A stretch of DNA of 64,000 bases from Pseudomonas fragi (GCF_900105835.1 NZ_LT629783.1:1364001-1428000), one strand, 5' to 3'; counted from the stretch's first letter, positions 1 to 9,998 are shown. Numbers and translations: made by a program. The notes: a model not told the origin generated them from the sequence alone.

Positions 1-2
1 CG

Positions 3-101
3 GCCAGCCCGGCAGGTGTGGCGCCTGCCTGGAAAAAGAAACGCAAGGCCACGACGGGCAAGGCCAGGCCAAAGCGTGCGGTCAAAGCCAAAGGCGCTTG
101 A
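3..101 (+). CDS. C-terminal tail of an unidentified protein (partial)
   Basis: An open frame enters from the left edge and stops at TGA 99..101, leaving 32 residues. It is very basic: Lys, Arg and Ala dominate, as in the disordered nucleic-acid-binding tails of Pseudomonas topoisomerases and RNA helicases. Codon use fits a real coding end, and the stop lies 3 bases from the convergent stop of the PhzF-like gene. The family cannot be named from this tail alone. Confidence 0.5.
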   Translation, partial: ASPAGVAPAWKKKRKATTGKARPKRAVKAKGA

Positions 102-104
102 GCC

Positions 105-947
105 TCACAAATGCAGTTGCCCCGAAATACAGGTCACGGCCAAACCACCCACCCAGATATCTGCGCCAACCTGTTCGATAGACACCCGCCCTGCCCGGCC
201 CATGGCGGTGCCCTGGCTGGCCACATAGCACGACGGGGCCAGGCCCTCGCCGATCAGCCACTGTGCCAGCCCGGCATTCAGGCTGCCGGTCACCGGGTCT
301 TCGGGCATGCCCTCACCGGCAATAAAAGCGCGCACTTCAAACTGTGCCTCATCACCGTCCCGCTCCGTGCTCCAGGGAGCCACAACACCAATGGCCAAAC
401 CCGATAACTGCGCGTAGTCAGGCTGCAAGGCCAGTACCTGCTCGCGATCACGTAATAGCAACGCAACCCAGCCGGGGCCATTGTCGACCCAGCGGGCCTG
501 CACGACAGTTTGCGGCTCGATGCCCAGGCCACGGCAGATGCGTTGCAACAGCTCATGCTCGACGCCACCCGAGCGCACCAACGGCGGTGCCGTAAAGGCA
601 AGTTGCCCACCCTGTCTGCGAATGCGGATCAGGCCTGCCGCACACTCCTGCACAATCTCTTCGCCACGGGGTACGCCGCCCGCTTCCAGCCAGGCATGGC
701 AACTGCCCAGCGTAGGGTGGCCGGCAAAAGGCAGCTCGTTGAGGGTAGTAAAAATTCGCAGGCGGTAATCGGCTTCAGGGCTTTGTGGTTTCAGTACAAA
801 GGTGGTTTCACTCAGGTTGGTCCAGCGTGCGAAGTCGGCCATTTGCGCATCGCTCAGGCTGTCCGCATTCAACACCACGGCCACCGGGTTGCCCTTGAGG
901 GCAATGCTGCTGAAAACATCAATTTGCTTGAATTCGAATGGGCGCAT
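105..947 (-). CDS. PhzF-family isomerase/epimerase
   Basis: A 280-residue protein of the PhzF/DapF-fold family of cofactor-independent isomerases. The N-terminus (QIDVFSS..KGNPVAVV), the NLSETTF motif with Glu47 at the place of the PhzF catalytic Glu45, and RIFTTLNELPFAGHPTLGS are typical; the second half repeats the fold and has the DPVTGSLNAGLAQW motif. The start was set at ATG 947 because AGGAG lies just ahead; a longer frame to 986 has no such site. It is probably not phenazine synthesis, since no other phz gene is present; the substrate is unknown. Confidence 0.85.
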   Translation of the reverse strand: MRPFEFKQIDVFSSIALKGNPVAVVLNADSLSDAQMADFARWTNLSETTFVLKPQSPEADYRLRIFTTLNELPFAGHPTLGSCHAWLEAGGVPRGEEIVQECAAGLIRIRRQGGQLAFTAPPLVRSGGVEHELLQRICRGLGIEPQTVVQARWVDNGPGWVALLLRDREQVLALQPDYAQLSGLAIGVVAPWSTERDGDEAQFEVRAFIAGEGMPEDPVTGSLNAGLAQWLIGEGLAPSCYVASQGTAMGRAGRVSIEQVGADIWVGGLAVTCISGQLHL

Positions 948-991
948 GACCGGCTCCTGATAATGATCAGCAAGCACCCTACACAATATGC

Positions 992-1017
992 GTAGCCGCT
1001 GGCGAGGCAGCGGCTAC
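992..1017. repeat. Single palindrome of the GTAGCCGCT REP type
   Basis: GTAGCCGCT and AGCGGCTAC form a 9-bp stem around an 8-base loop, between the start of the PhzF-like gene and the end of the transporter pair. It shares its stem with the REP units at 12724 and 15571. It has no T-run, so it is not a classical terminator. Confidence 0.6.
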
Positions 1018-1029
1018 CACATCACACAA

Positions 1030-1161
1030 TCAGACCAGGTCCGTACCCTCACGTTTGGCCTTGCGCATATCGCGCCACAGGCTGACGCACAGGGTCAGCA
1101 TCACGGCCCCGGCGATGGCCGGCCAGATCAGGACATACAGCGTTAAAGCGAAACTGGACAT
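1030..1161 (-). CDS. Small membrane protein, putative transporter small subunit
   Basis: A 43-residue frame (ATG 1161, TGA 1030) starting MSSFALTLYVLIWPAIAGAV. It has one hydrophobic helix (about residues 5-27) followed by a short charged tail (WRDMRKAKREGTDLV). Its first 19 bases overlap the 3' end of the symporter gene, and GGAGACACCCC lies just upstream, so translational coupling is likely. Tiny one-helix partners next to SSS symporters are annotated in Pseudomonas as putative transporter small subunits; the role in transport is inferred from this context. Confidence 0.75.
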   Translation of the reverse strand: MSSFALTLYVLIWPAIAGAVMLTLCVSLWRDMRKAKREGTDLV

Positions 1162-2807
1162 GGGGTGTCTCCTTTTTCAGTGGCATCGACGTTGTGGTGG
1201 AAGGCCACGACTCGCTCGTTGATGCAGGCAAAATCAAAGGTTTCGTTGGCCAGCAAGCTCACCAGAACGCACACCACGGTACTAACACCGTAAGCGGTCA
1301 GTGAACTGAGCAACACCGGGTAATCGCGCAGAAAGCCAAACGCGAAAGGCGCCAGTAGCAAGAACGCCAATCCACCCATGACAAAGCCCACGCGCTTGCC
1401 AAAAAAGCCGAACGCCATCAGGCCAATCACCACCCCTCCACCGATCGAGGCACAGAGTTCAAAGAACAGCGCTACCGCGCCTTGCATCTGCAGCAGTTCG
1501 AAGCGGGCAACCAGAAACATCACAAACCCGGCAATCGCCGCACTGGTAAAGGCAGCATTGGTAATCCGCTGCCAATACAGGCTGGCAATCACGGGAAAGA
1601 CAATCGCGCCCCACAGCGCACCGACAAAAATCAGCATGGTCAGGATGTCGAGTTTCATGCTGGCAAAGATCATCGCCAGCATGGTTGCCAGCACCATGGT
1701 CAGGCGCCCGACAAACAACATGGTTTTGGGATTCGGTTTGCCCTTGGCAATGTTTTTGCCATAGACATCGGTCATCACCAGCGCCGACAAGGCGGACAGG
1801 TCGGAATCCGCCGTGGACGACAGCGAACCGATTACCATGATGAAAAACAGCCCCACCGCAAACGGCGGCAAGTAGGTCGAGGCCATTTGCGGGATCAGGT
1901 TGTTGAGGTCGCCATCCTGCGGCTCGATACCCGCCAGCAAGGCCAGAAAACCCAACATCCCCAGCCCGATCACAATCGAGGCATAACCGATGGTGGCGGT
2001 GACGAATGTCGACTTCATCAAGTCTTCACGCACGGCAAACAGCCGCTGGGCGATAGTCTGGTTACCAATGGCGTAGGCCAGCACGGCCACGAAGTAAGGT
2101 GCGCCCTGCTCCAGAATCGCGGTTTTCGAATAGAAGCTGGCTTGCTCGGGGGTGATCCTCGGCATGCCCTGGGCGAAGATTTCAGGGCCACCCAACTGGA
2201 AGAAAATAATCGGAATAATCACCACTGCGGCGAAGATCATGGCGAATAGCTGGCCGAAATCAGTAAGCACCGATGAGCGAAATCCCGACCAGATGGTGTA
2301 AGTCAGAATCCCGACACCGGCGATAAGCACACCATGGGTAAAGCTCAGCGGCGAAAGTACCGCGACCAGTGCCCCAGCGGCGGTGAAATTGACCATCAGG
2401 CTGATCAGACTGCCGACGATATTCGACCCTGCCAGAATCATCTGGCTGGAGCGCCCGTGCCGTGCGTGCATGATCTCCGCCAGGGTGTGGGCCTTGGGCG
2501 CCAGTTGCCGGAAACGCCGGCCAAAGGGGTAGATAAACAGAATCATCAGCGCGCCCCAGAAGCCGTAATGCAACGCCCCCGAGAGACCGAACTTGTAGCC
2601 CGCACTGGCGGCGGCATAAAACGAGGCGGCCCAGATCCAGGTCGCCGTCATGCTGGCGGCCGACATGCCAAAGCCGATGGAGTTATTGGAGACCATATAG
2701 CCGTCGACGTTTTCGTCCTTGCGCCCAACGCGCAACGACACCAGAAAAGTCAGGCCATAAAAACACAACAGAAGCAGCAACACGGTGAAGGTGGAAAGTT
2801 GAAACAT
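1143..2807 (-). CDS. Sodium:solute symporter (SSS family)
   Basis: A 554-residue inner-membrane protein with about 13 hydrophobic segments. The start at ATG 2807 (MFQLSTFTVLLLLL) is preceded by AAGGAGAAAGGA. The SSS core is recognisable in YMVSNNSIGFGMSAASMTATWI (membrane segment 2) and in IGSLSSTADSDLSALSALV, the Ser/Thr-rich stretch that holds the second sodium site. It probably imports a small polar solute with sodium; the substrate cannot be read from the sequence. It overlaps the 43-residue gene and forms a two-gene operon with it. Confidence 0.88.
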   Translation of the reverse strand: MFQLSTFTVLLLLLCFYGLTFLVSLRVGRKDENVDGYMVSNNSIGFGMSAASMTATWIWAASFYAAASAGYKFGLSGALHYGFWGALMILFIYPFGRRFRQLAPKAHTLAEIMHARHGRSSQMILAGSNIVGSLISLMVNFTAAGALVAVLSPLSFTHGVLIAGVGILTYTIWSGFRSSVLTDFGQLFAMIFAAVVIIPIIFFQLGGPEIFAQGMPRITPEQASFYSKTAILEQGAPYFVAVLAYAIGNQTIAQRLFAVREDLMKSTFVTATIGYASIVIGLGMLGFLALLAGIEPQDGDLNNLIPQMASTYLPPFAVGLFFIMVIGSLSSTADSDLSALSALVMTDVYGKNIAKGKPNPKTMLFVGRLTMVLATMLAMIFASMKLDILTMLIFVGALWGAIVFPVIASLYWQRITNAAFTSAAIAGFVMFLVARFELLQMQGAVALFFELCASIGGGVVIGLMAFGFFGKRVGFVMGGLAFLLLAPFAFGFLRDYPVLLSSLTAYGVSTVVCVLVSLLANETFDFACINERVVAFHHNVDATEKGDTPCPVSL

Positions 2808-3110
2808 TCCTTTCTCCTTTTTATACGCGCACAGTCGTTTCAGACGCAACGAAAGGCCGGAATCGGCAAGCGCAACAACCCGGGTTTCCTGACAGGCAGG
2901 CGATAGCGGACAGCAGTCCGTGGGTTGTCAGAGTGATGGCTGGCAAGTGACGGAACGCAAGGGGCGTTCCAGGTCAAAAGGCAAAGCGTGCGCTAGCACG
3001 TTAAGCCGGTGCTTGCAGCAATGGCCGGCAGGTGCCGGGAGATAAGTCCGGTATCAGTGGCACAAAGCCCTGACACGAACGGATCAGAAGTATACAGATT
3101 TGAGCGGCAA
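2808..3110. other. Intergenic region upstream of the symporter
   Basis: No convincing gene. Two small palindromes are present: GGAACGC/GGCGTTCC around 2952..2970 and CGTGC-GCTA-GCACG at 2987..3000. Either could be an operator or an RNA hairpin of the symporter leader; I cannot assign a factor. Confidence 0.35.
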
Positions 3111-3137
3111 ACAAAAACGGCGACCCGAAGGTCGCCG
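3111..3137 (-). terminator. Rho-independent terminator of the lipoprotein gene
   Basis: Read on the minus strand, CGGCGACC-TTC-GGGTCGCCG forms a strong stem closed by a UUCG-like tetraloop and is followed by TTTTTGTTT. It starts 8 bases after the stop codon of the gene at 3145. Confidence 0.9.
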
Positions 3138-3144
3138 CTTGGCT

Positions 3145-3540
3145 TTACTTGAACTGCCGGCTCAACCCCGGCGGTACGCCGCTGATGTCCGTTTCTTCCC
3201 ACGGCCCGTTGGGGCTCACGGCGCGGCTCCAGCCGTTGTCCCAGCGGTAGTAGGCGCGCTGGCGGTAGAAGACGTTGGTCTGGTTATCCAGCACATACAC
3301 GCCCAGGCGCGCATCCCAGTGGCTAGGCCCGCCGGGAGGTGGCGCGAAGGTGGCCGAGGTGCGCGGCAGCGGTTTCGGCGCCTTGGGTATCGGCATGTCG
3401 GGCAGCGGCTTGCCCGAAGGTTGCGGCGATGGCTGCGGCATCGGCGTTGAAGGCGCAGGCGGCTCGTAAGGCTGATGAACCGCACAGGCACTCAGGCCCA
3501 AAGCCAATGCAAGCAAGGTGATACGGGCAAATACGGCCAT
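3145..3540 (-). CDS. Small proline-rich lipoprotein of unknown function
   Basis: 131 residues with a signal peptide ending in the lipobox LSAC (Cys19), so the mature protein should be lipid-anchored. Residues 20-65 are rich in Pro, Ser and Lys, like a linker. A compact domain follows (WDARLGVYVLDNQTNVFYRQRAYYRWDNGWSRA) with many aromatics and an Asp-Asn pattern. The function is not known. It is a single-gene unit with its own terminator, and a REP pair separates it from ccmI. Confidence 0.75.
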   Translation of the reverse strand: MAVFARITLLALALGLSACAVHQPYEPPAPSTPMPQPSPQPSGKPLPDMPIPKAPKPLPRTSATFAPPPGGPSHWDARLGVYVLDNQTNVFYRQRAYYRWDNGWSRAVSPNGPWEETDISGVPPGLSRQFK

Positions 3541-3573
3541 GGCGGCTTCTCTTGTGAGTCAGCTAAGACCCCT

Positions 3574-3658
3574 GTGGGAGCGGGCTTGCTCGCGATTCAA
3601 TCAACGCGGGCTTTGAGCAAGACCGCGTCGCCTGTATCGCGAGCAAGCCCGCTCGCAC
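3574..3658. repeat. REP pair (BIME)
   Basis: GTGGGAGCGGGCTTGCTCGCGA and an inverted copy ATCGCGAGCAAGCCCGCTCGCAC enclose about 40 bases. It lies just after the ccmI stop codon, downstream of the ccm operon, where it may protect or end the transcript. Confidence 0.9.
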
Positions 3659-3669
3659 ATTCAGGGCGT

Positions 3670-4872
3670 TTATTTATCCGGACTGTCGATGGTCAGCTGT
3701 TGCAGCTCCTGGGTGCTGCTGGACAGCGGCTGGCTGCGCCCTACCCACTCGCCTGCTGTCGGCTGGCCAGCACGGGAGATGCGTGCCATTAATTGGACTT
3801 CAGGAAAGTTGGACAGTTTCAATTGCGGCATCATTGCGTCGACATCACCCAGTTCAACGGTGATCGGCAAATCCGCCACGGTCACGCGCTTTACTGCCAA
3901 AGGTGCCGGCGGGCCGGATACGGCACGGGCAAAGATAAACACGCTGTCACCCGGCAAGGCACTGGCCTTGACCGCATCGGCCAGATCCACGCTGACCTTG
4001 ATCGAGGCCATCGCCTTGGCCACCGGCGCAGTTTCAACCTTGCCGCCGCTGGCCTGCAGTTGCTCACGGGCCTTGGCAATACCGCCTTCCAGCGCCGCGC
4101 GGGAGGCGTCGCCTTCAGGCAGTTCGGTCATCAGCCGTTGCCAATAGCCAATGGCTTGTTCGAAGCGCTGGTCCTCAAAGGCGGCGATGCCCAGCAGGCC
4201 CAGGCTGGTGACTTCCTTCGGGTCGGCCTTCAGGGCTTCATCGGTCAGCGCCTGGATCTTGTCGCTCCACTTTTTATCGTCGGCAAAGTACTGCGCCTGT
4301 GCCCACTGGCCCAGCAACTCGGGCTGACGACCGGCCAGGTTAGCCGCGCGCTCGAACACCCTGGCCGCCTCCGCCGGGCGGTTTTGCGCCATATAGGCAC
4401 GGCCCAGGAAGTACAGGCCTTCGGCAGAATCCGGTTGCGCTGCAGCGGCACGCTCAAGGCGCGCGACCATTTCTTCAAGGGATTGTGGCGGCTGGGAGAA
4501 TTCGCGGGTCAGTTCGACCTTGTCGCTGGAGCCAAAATGCAGGTACAGGCTCAAGCCCAGTACCGGCACCAGCACTGCCGCCAACAACGGAATGGCCTTG
4601 CCCAGGCTGGACACCCGCCCCGGTGCCACGCCTTCGGTGTCCGCGAGCAATTCACGCGCCGCTTCGGCGCGGCCGGTTTCGAACTGTTCGGCGGTCAACA
4701 CGCCCTCTTCACGCTGGGCTTGCAACTCGGCCACCCGCTCTTGATACAAGGCAACGTTCAAAGCGGTACGGTCTTCTTCGCGCTGGGCACGGCGCCCGCG
4801 CAAAACCGGGATCAATAGAAAGCTGAGGGCTATCAGTAGCAGCAAGCCTGCTGCGAGCCAGAAATCAATCAT
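3670..4872 (-). CDS. ccmI: Cytochrome c biogenesis protein CcmI (CycH)
   Basis: A 400-residue apocytochrome c chaperone of the heme ligation complex. Two N-terminal membrane helices ([21 protein letters not shown] and the segment near residue 90) flank a cytoplasmic leucine-zipper-like region. The periplasmic part has TPR repeats ([25 protein letters not shown]) and a C-terminal domain that is long in Pseudomonas. ATG 4872 overlaps the end of ccmH by 8 bases, which fixes the start over a longer frame. Last gene of the ccm operon. Confidence 0.93.
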   Translation of the reverse strand: MIDFWLAAGLLLLIALSFLLIPVLRGRRAQREEDRTALNVALYQERVAELQAQREEGVLTAEQFETGRAEAARELLADTEGVAPGRVSSLGKAIPLLAAVLVPVLGLSLYLHFGSSDKVELTREFSQPPQSLEEMVARLERAAAAQPDSAEGLYFLGRAYMAQNRPAEAARVFERAANLAGRQPELLGQWAQAQYFADDKKWSDKIQALTDEALKADPKEVTSLGLLGIAAFEDQRFEQAIGYWQRLMTELPEGDASRAALEGGIAKAREQLQASGGKVETAPVAKAMASIKVSVDLADAVKASALPGDSVFIFARAVSGPPAPLAVKRVTVADLPITVELGDVDAMMPQLKLSNFPEVQLMARISRAGQPTAGEWVGRSQPLSSSTQELQQLTIDSPDK

Positions 4873-5341
4873 CTTGGGTTTTATCCAGCAAAGTGTCGAG
4901 GCGCTTGCGCTCCTCGGCAGAAAGTGTGTCCGAACCTGCAACCTGCCCTGTACGACGACGCCGCCCGACGATAACGCCAATCACCACCAGGCCACCCACC
5001 AGCAGGGCCAGCGGGCCAAACCAGAGCACGGCGGTCTTGCTGGTCAGGGCCGGTTTATAGAGCACGAAATCGCCGTAGCGGGCGACCATGAAATCGAGGA
5101 TCTGCTGGTTGTCCTTGCCCTCGCCGAGCATGCGATAGATCTCGCGGCGCAGGTCAGTGGCAATCGGAGCGTTGGAGTCGGCGATGTCCTGGTTCTGACA
5201 CTTGGGGCAACGCAATTCCTTGGTCAGCTCGCGAAAACGGTCGCGCTCGGCGTCGTTGGCAAACTCATAGGTGTCGATGGCGGCATGGGCAACCCCGGTC
5301 AGGGTCAAACCGAACACTACGGCGGCTAGCCAGCGCTTCAT
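4865..5341 (-). CDS. ccmH: Cytochrome c maturation protein CcmH
   Basis: A 158-residue thioredoxin-like oxidoreductase that keeps the apocytochrome heme-binding cysteines reduced. It has a signal sequence (residues 1-20), the LRCPKCQ active site (Cys45, Cys48) in the expected three-helix domain, and one membrane helix near 104-125. It overlaps ccmG by 4 bases and ccmI by 8. Confidence 0.95.
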   Translation of the reverse strand: MKRWLAAVVFGLTLTGVAHAAIDTYEFANDAERDRFRELTKELRCPKCQNQDIADSNAPIATDLRREIYRMLGEGKDNQQILDFMVARYGDFVLYKPALTSKTAVLWFGPLALLVGGLVVIGVIVGRRRRTGQVAGSDTLSAEERKRLDTLLDKTQDD

Positions 5342-5874
5342 GGTTTGGCCTCGTCAACCAGTGCCTGATATTTACCCGCAAGCTGCTCGCGCCACACGGT
5401 CTCGTCGATCACGCCGACAAACTTGTGGCGGATGATGCCCTTGCTGTCGATCAGGAATGTCTCAGGAGCGCCGTACACGCCGAGGTTCAGGCCCAGGGAG
5501 CCGTCTGCGTCATTGATGTCCAACTGATAAGGGTTGTGGAAATCCTTGAGCCACTTCTTCGCATCTTCGTTGACGTCCTTGTAGTTGACGCCGTAGATCA
5601 ACACGCCCTGATCGGCCAGTTTGGTCAGCACCGGGTGCTCGACCCGACACGAAATGCACCAGGTGGCCCACACGTTGACCAGCGCAGGCTTGCCTTTGAG
5701 GTCAGCCTCGGTGAGGGTTTTGTCCCCCTCCACCGAAGGCAGGCTGAAGGCCGGGAACGGTTTGTCGATCATCGCCGACGGCAGCTCGGTGGGGTCCAGA
5801 TACAAACCGCGGTAGAGAAACCACGCCATACCGAGAAAAATGGCCAGCGGGACCAGCATCAACCAACGTCTCAT
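5338..5874 (-). CDS. ccmG: Thiol:disulfide interchange protein CcmG (DsbE)
   Basis: A 178-residue membrane-anchored periplasmic thioredoxin. An N-terminal helix (residues 4-21) is followed by the thioredoxin fold with the active site WATWCISC (Cys73, Cys76) and the later cis-Pro region (YGAPETFLID). It supplies reductant to the CcmH/apocytochrome pair. ATGA overlaps link it to both ccmF and ccmH. Confidence 0.95.
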   Translation of the reverse strand: MRRWLMLVPLAIFLGMAWFLYRGLYLDPTELPSAMIDKPFPAFSLPSVEGDKTLTEADLKGKPALVNVWATWCISCRVEHPVLTKLADQGVLIYGVNYKDVNEDAKKWLKDFHNPYQLDINDADGSLGLNLGVYGAPETFLIDSKGIIRHKFVGVIDETVWREQLAGKYQALVDEAKP

Positions 5875-7856
5875 GCCGTGGCTCCTGTCATGCCCAGTGC
5901 TTCACGCACGCGGCTTTTAACCTTGACCCGGTAGCGACGGTCCATCGCTGCCAGCAGTCCACCAAAACCTGTGAGCAGGCCGCCGAACCAGATCCAGCGC
6001 ACAAAGGGTTTCACATGCACCCGCACGGCCCAGGCGCCATTGTCCAGGGGCTCGCCCAGCGCAACATAGAGGTCACGGGTGAAACCGGCGTCGATGCCGG
6101 CTTCGGTCATCATCGAATTCTGCACCGTGTACAGGCGTTTTTCCGGGTGCAGTACGCTGACTTCCTTGCCGTTGCGGATCACCCGCACCGTGCCTTTGTC
6201 CGACGTAAAGTTCGGACCCTGGAAGTGCTTGGCACCTTCAAAAATAAAGTGATAACCGCCCAGTTCCATCGACTCGCCCGGTGCCAGGCGCAAGTCGCGC
6301 TCGGCACTGTGCTGGCTCGACAACACCACCCCCAGGGCACACACGGCGATACCCAGGTGGGCAATCTGCATGCCCCAGTAGCTGCGGGTCAGGCTGCGCA
6401 CGCCTTTGATCAGGCCCTTGTGACGGGTTTTGTCACCGATGTCGCGCACCCCGGCCAGCAGCACCCAGGCCGCCAGCATAAAGGTGGTCAATACCGCCCA
6501 GTTGAAGTCGCCATAGGCCACCCCGGCAATGGCCGACAGCGCGGCGCTGCCCAGCAGTACGGGGGTGAGCATGCCCAGCAGCCATTTGACCGGCGTGTCT
6601 TTCCAGCGCACCAGCACGCCGATGGCCATTACCACCATCAGCAACGCCATCAGCGGGATAAACAGCGCGTTGAAGTACGGCGGGCCCACCGACATCTTGG
6701 CGCCACTGATGGCATCCAGAATCAGTGGGTACAGGGTGCCGAGCAGAATCATCGACGCGGCCACCACCAGGATCAGGTTGTTGCCCAGCAGCAGGGTCTC
6801 ACGTGACCACAGCTTGAAGCTGACATGGCTTTTGACCACGGGCGCACGCAGGGCAAACAGGGTCAGCGAACCGCCCACCACAAACAGCAGGAAGATCAGG
6901 ATAAATACGCCGCGCTCAGGGTCGGACGCGAACGCATGCACCGAGGTCAACACGCCGGAACGCACCAGGAATGTACCCAGCAGGCTCAGGGAAAACGCGG
7001 CAATCGCCAGCAGAACGGTCCAGCTTTTGAACACACCGCGTTTTTCGGTCACGGCCAGCGAGTGAATCAGCGCCGTGCCTACCAGCCACGGCATGAACGA
7101 GGCATTCTCCACCGGGTCCCAGAACCACCAGCCGCCCCAGCCAAGCTCGTAATAGGCCCACCACGAACCGAGGGTGATGCCGATACCGAGGAAGGCCCAT
7201 GCCACGATGGTCCACGGCCGCGACCAGCGTGCCCAGGCAGCGTCCAGCCGCCCGCCCAGCAAGGCGGCGATGGCGAAGGCAAAGGCCACGGAGAAACCGA
7301 CATAACCCATGTACAGCATCGGCGGGTGAACAATCAGGCCGATATCCTGCAACAGCGGATTAAGGTCGTTGCCATCCGAAGGAATCTGCGGCAGCACACG
7401 TACGAAAGGATCAGAAGTCAGGATCAGGAACAGCAGGAAGCCGACACTGATCATGCCCATGATTGCAAGCACCCGCGCCAGCATCACTTGCGGCAACTGC
7501 CGCGAGAAGATCGACACGGCGAAGGTCCAGCCACCAAGGATCATCGCCCACAACAGCAGTGAACCTTCGTGGGCACCCCATACCGCGCTGAACTTGAAGT
7601 ACCACGGCAGTGCGCTGTTTGAGTTGCTGGCTACGTACGCCACCGAAAAGTCATCGGCCATAAAGGCGTAGGTCAGGCAGCCAAAGGAGAACAACAAGAA
7701 GGCAAATTGCCCCCAGGCGGCGGGTTGCGCCAGGCTCATCCACAACTTGTCACCGCGCCAGGCGCCCATCAGAGGCACGATGGCCTGCACGATAGCAAAA
7801 CACAGGGCCAGAATCATGGCCAGATGGCCCAATTCCGGGATATAGAGTCCAGACAT
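5871..7856 (-). CDS. ccmF: Heme lyase CcmF
   Basis: A 661-residue polytopic membrane protein that attaches heme to apocytochrome c. The tryptophan-rich WWD motif is present (GWGGWWFWDPVENASFMPWL), as are the conserved periplasmic histidines near LIVHPPMLYMGYVG and a C-terminal soluble loop before the last helix. Length is normal for the family. It starts inside the last codons of ccmE (1-base overlap). Confidence 0.96.
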   Translation of the reverse strand: MSGLYIPELGHLAMILALCFAIVQAIVPLMGAWRGDKLWMSLAQPAAWGQFAFLLFSFGCLTYAFMADDFSVAYVASNSNSALPWYFKFSAVWGAHEGSLLLWAMILGGWTFAVSIFSRQLPQVMLARVLAIMGMISVGFLLFLILTSDPFVRVLPQIPSDGNDLNPLLQDIGLIVHPPMLYMGYVGFSVAFAFAIAALLGGRLDAAWARWSRPWTIVAWAFLGIGITLGSWWAYYELGWGGWWFWDPVENASFMPWLVGTALIHSLAVTEKRGVFKSWTVLLAIAAFSLSLLGTFLVRSGVLTSVHAFASDPERGVFILIFLLFVVGGSLTLFALRAPVVKSHVSFKLWSRETLLLGNNLILVVAASMILLGTLYPLILDAISGAKMSVGPPYFNALFIPLMALLMVVMAIGVLVRWKDTPVKWLLGMLTPVLLGSAALSAIAGVAYGDFNWAVLTTFMLAAWVLLAGVRDIGDKTRHKGLIKGVRSLTRSYWGMQIAHLGIAVCALGVVLSSQHSAERDLRLAPGESMELGGYHFIFEGAKHFQGPNFTSDKGTVRVIRNGKEVSVLHPEKRLYTVQNSMMTEAGIDAGFTRDLYVALGEPLDNGAWAVRVHVKPFVRWIWFGGLLTGFGGLLAAMDRRYRVKVKSRVREALGMTGATA

Positions 7857-8317
7857 CAGTACTTACCCTCACTTGCAGGCACAGGCGCGGATTGGCCACT
7901 TTCGTTCAGCGCCTTGGTCACTTCGGGCGGCATGTATTTCTCGTCGTGCTTGGCCAGCACCTCGTCAGCCACCACCACGCCCTGGGCATTGAGCTTGCCC
8001 AGCGCGACGATGCCCTGCCCTTCGCGGAACAGGTCGGGGAGGATGCCGCGATACTGGATGGTCACGGACTTGTTGAAGTCGGTGACCACAAATTGCACGT
8101 CCAGCGAGTCACCCGAACGCTTGAGCGAACCGTCCTCGACCATGCCACCGGCACGAATGCGGGTATCCAATGGCGCTTCACCATTGGCGATCTGGGTCGG
8201 GGTGTAAAACAGGTTGATGTTCTGCTGCAAGGCGCTCAGGGCCAGGGCGACGGCAGCGCCCACCCCTACCAGAATCGCCAGGATGATGATCAAGCGTTTT
8301 TTGCGCAGCGGATTCAC
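7856..8317 (-). CDS. ccmE: Periplasmic heme chaperone CcmE
   Basis: 153 residues with an N-terminal membrane anchor (residues 9-30) and an OB-fold domain. The heme-linking histidine is in [10 protein letters not shown] (His124, with Tyr128 four residues on). The likely start is GTG 8317, which overlaps the ccmD stop as GTGA; the open frame runs upstream to 8497 but that part is the ccmD gene in another frame. Confidence 0.94.
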   Translation of the reverse strand: MNPLRKKRLIIILAILVGVGAAVALALSALQQNINLFYTPTQIANGEAPLDTRIRAGGMVEDGSLKRSGDSLDVQFVVTDFNKSVTIQYRGILPDLFREGQGIVALGKLNAQGVVVADEVLAKHDEKYMPPEVTKALNESGQSAPVPASEGKY

Positions 8318-8490
8318 TTCGAATTCTCCCGGCGCAAACGGCGCGCCTCTTGTTGCAGATAACGCCGGCGCGCCATGATTGGCAGTGCCACGTTCAACCC
8401 CAGCACCGCCAGGCAAATGCCATAGGCCGACCAGACATACACCCCGTGATGGCCCATGGCGAGAAAGTCGCCAAAAGAAGCAAAACTCAT
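8314..8490 (-). CDS. ccmD: Heme exporter protein CcmD
   Basis: A 58-residue single-helix protein ([20 protein letters not shown]...), with a helix of about 20 residues ([20 protein letters not shown]) and a basic tail [16 protein letters not shown]. It releases holo-CcmE from the CcmABCE complex. It overlaps ccmC by ATGA and ccmE by GTGA. Sequence pattern, length and place are diagnostic. Confidence 0.93.
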   Translation of the reverse strand: MSFASFGDFLAMGHHGVYVWSAYGICLAVLGLNVALPIMARRRYLQQEARRLRRENSK

Positions 8491-9242
8491 CGCGCACCCT
8501 CCAGGGCTTTCAACACCTCAGCCTTGACCCAGCTGCTGCGGGCCTCGCGCTTGAGCACTTCGAGGCGCATGCGCAGCAGCAGCACCGCGCCAAAGAAGCA
8601 ATAAAAGCCCAGCACCGTGAGCAACAGCGGCATCCACATTTCCACGGGCATGGCCGGTTTTTCGGTGAGGGTAAAGGTCGCACCCTGATGCAGGGTGTTC
8701 CACCACTCCACCGAGTACTTGATGATCGGAATATTGATCACGCCCACAATCGCCAGCACCGCGCAGGCCTTGGCCGCGCTGTCGCGATTGGTGATGGCGT
8801 TGCCCAGGGCAATCAGGCCGAAGTACAGAAACAGCAGAATCAGCATCGAGGTCAGGCGCGCATCCCAGACCCACCACGAGCCCCAGGTCGGCTTGCCCCA
8901 CACCGCACCGGTGACCAGCGCCACGGCAGTCATCCAGGCGCCAATGGGGGCGGCGGATTGCAGGGCCACGTCGGCGATTTTCATCTTCCACACCAGCCCC
9001 ACCACACCGCACACCGCCAGCATCACGTAGCAGGATTGCGCCAGCATGGCCGCAGGAACATGGATATAGATAATGCGGAAGCTGTTGCCCTGCTGGTAGT
9101 CCGGCGGTGCAAAGGCCAGGCCCCAGACCACCCCGCAGGTGATCAGCAACACGGCGGCAATGCTTAACCACGGCAACAGCCGCCCACTGATGGCATAGAA
9201 CCATTTGGGCGAGCCGAGTTTGTGAAACCAAGTCCAGTTCAT
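8487..9242 (-). CDS. ccmC: Heme exporter/handling protein CcmC
   Basis: A 251-residue membrane protein with six helices that delivers heme to CcmE. It has the WWD motif ([15 protein letters not shown]) and the flanking histidines ([19 protein letters not shown]). ATG 9242 is preferred over the in-frame GTG one codon upstream. Confidence 0.95.
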   Translation of the reverse strand: MNWTWFHKLGSPKWFYAISGRLLPWLSIAAVLLITCGVVWGLAFAPPDYQQGNSFRIIYIHVPAAMLAQSCYVMLAVCGVVGLVWKMKIADVALQSAAPIGAWMTAVALVTGAVWGKPTWGSWWVWDARLTSMLILLFLYFGLIALGNAITNRDSAAKACAVLAIVGVINIPIIKYSVEWWNTLHQGATFTLTEKPAMPVEMWMPLLLTVLGFYCFFGAVLLLRMRLEVLKREARSSWVKAEVLKALEGAR

Positions 9243-9329
9243 CACGCTGCTTCCATCACGGTGCCGGTCACGACAGGTGTGCTGTCATGCCAGCCAGGGT
9301 CTTTACTGGCCCACGCAGGCCAGACCTCA

Positions 9330-9998
9330 TTATTCGCCGACGCTGATTTTCAGGCCGGCAGCTATTGCAAAAGGTGTCAGGGTTACAGCCAGGGCGGTCA
9401 GGCTACCAAGCCACAGCAAATAACCGGTTGCAGGCATGCCTTGCAAAGCCGCCTGCAGGGCGCCGCTGCCAAGGATCAATACCGGGATATATAAAGGCAG
9501 AATCAGCAGCGCCAGCAGCAAGCCGCCGCGCTTGAGGCCCACGGTCAGGGCAGCGCCCACGGCACCGAGCAGGCTCAACACCGGCGTGCCCAGCAGCAAA
9601 GACATCAGCAACACCGGCAGGCACGCCACCGGCAGCCCGAGCATCAAGGCCAGCAGGGGTGACAGGATAACCAGCGCCAGGCCGGAAAACGCCCAGTGTG
9701 CCAGTACTTTGGCCAGCACCAGTAGAGGCAGGGGGTGCGACGAAAGGACCCACTGCTCAAGCGATCCGTCCTCGAAATCACTGCGAAAAAGCCCGTCCAG
9801 CGAGAGCAAAACCGCTAAAAGGGCCGCGACCCACAGCAGGCCTGGAGACAAGGTTTGCAACAATTTAGTCTCCGGGCCGACGGCCAGCGGAAACATTGCA
9901 ATCACGATGGCGAAGAACACCAACGGGTTGGCCAATTCGGCCGGGCGGCGAAACAGCAAACGCGCTTCGCGCGCTACCAACACAGCAAACACACTCAT
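9330..9998 (-). CDS. ccmB: Heme exporter membrane protein CcmB
   Basis: 222 residues, six hydrophobic segments, the permease partner of CcmA. N-terminus [21 protein letters not shown] and the interior [18 protein letters not shown] are family-typical. ATG 9998 overlaps the ccmA stop by 4 bases; the longer frame to 10094 only covers ccmA sequence. An 87-base spacer without features follows before ccmC. Confidence 0.95.
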   Translation of the reverse strand: MSVFAVLVAREARLLFRRPAELANPLVFFAIVIAMFPLAVGPETKLLQTLSPGLLWVAALLAVLLSLDGLFRSDFEDGSLEQWVLSSHPLPLLVLAKVLAHWAFSGLALVILSPLLALMLGLPVACLPVLLMSLLLGTPVLSLLGAVGAALTVGLKRGGLLLALLILPLYIPVLILGSGALQAALQGMPATGYLLWLGSLTALAVTLTPFAIAAGLKISVGE

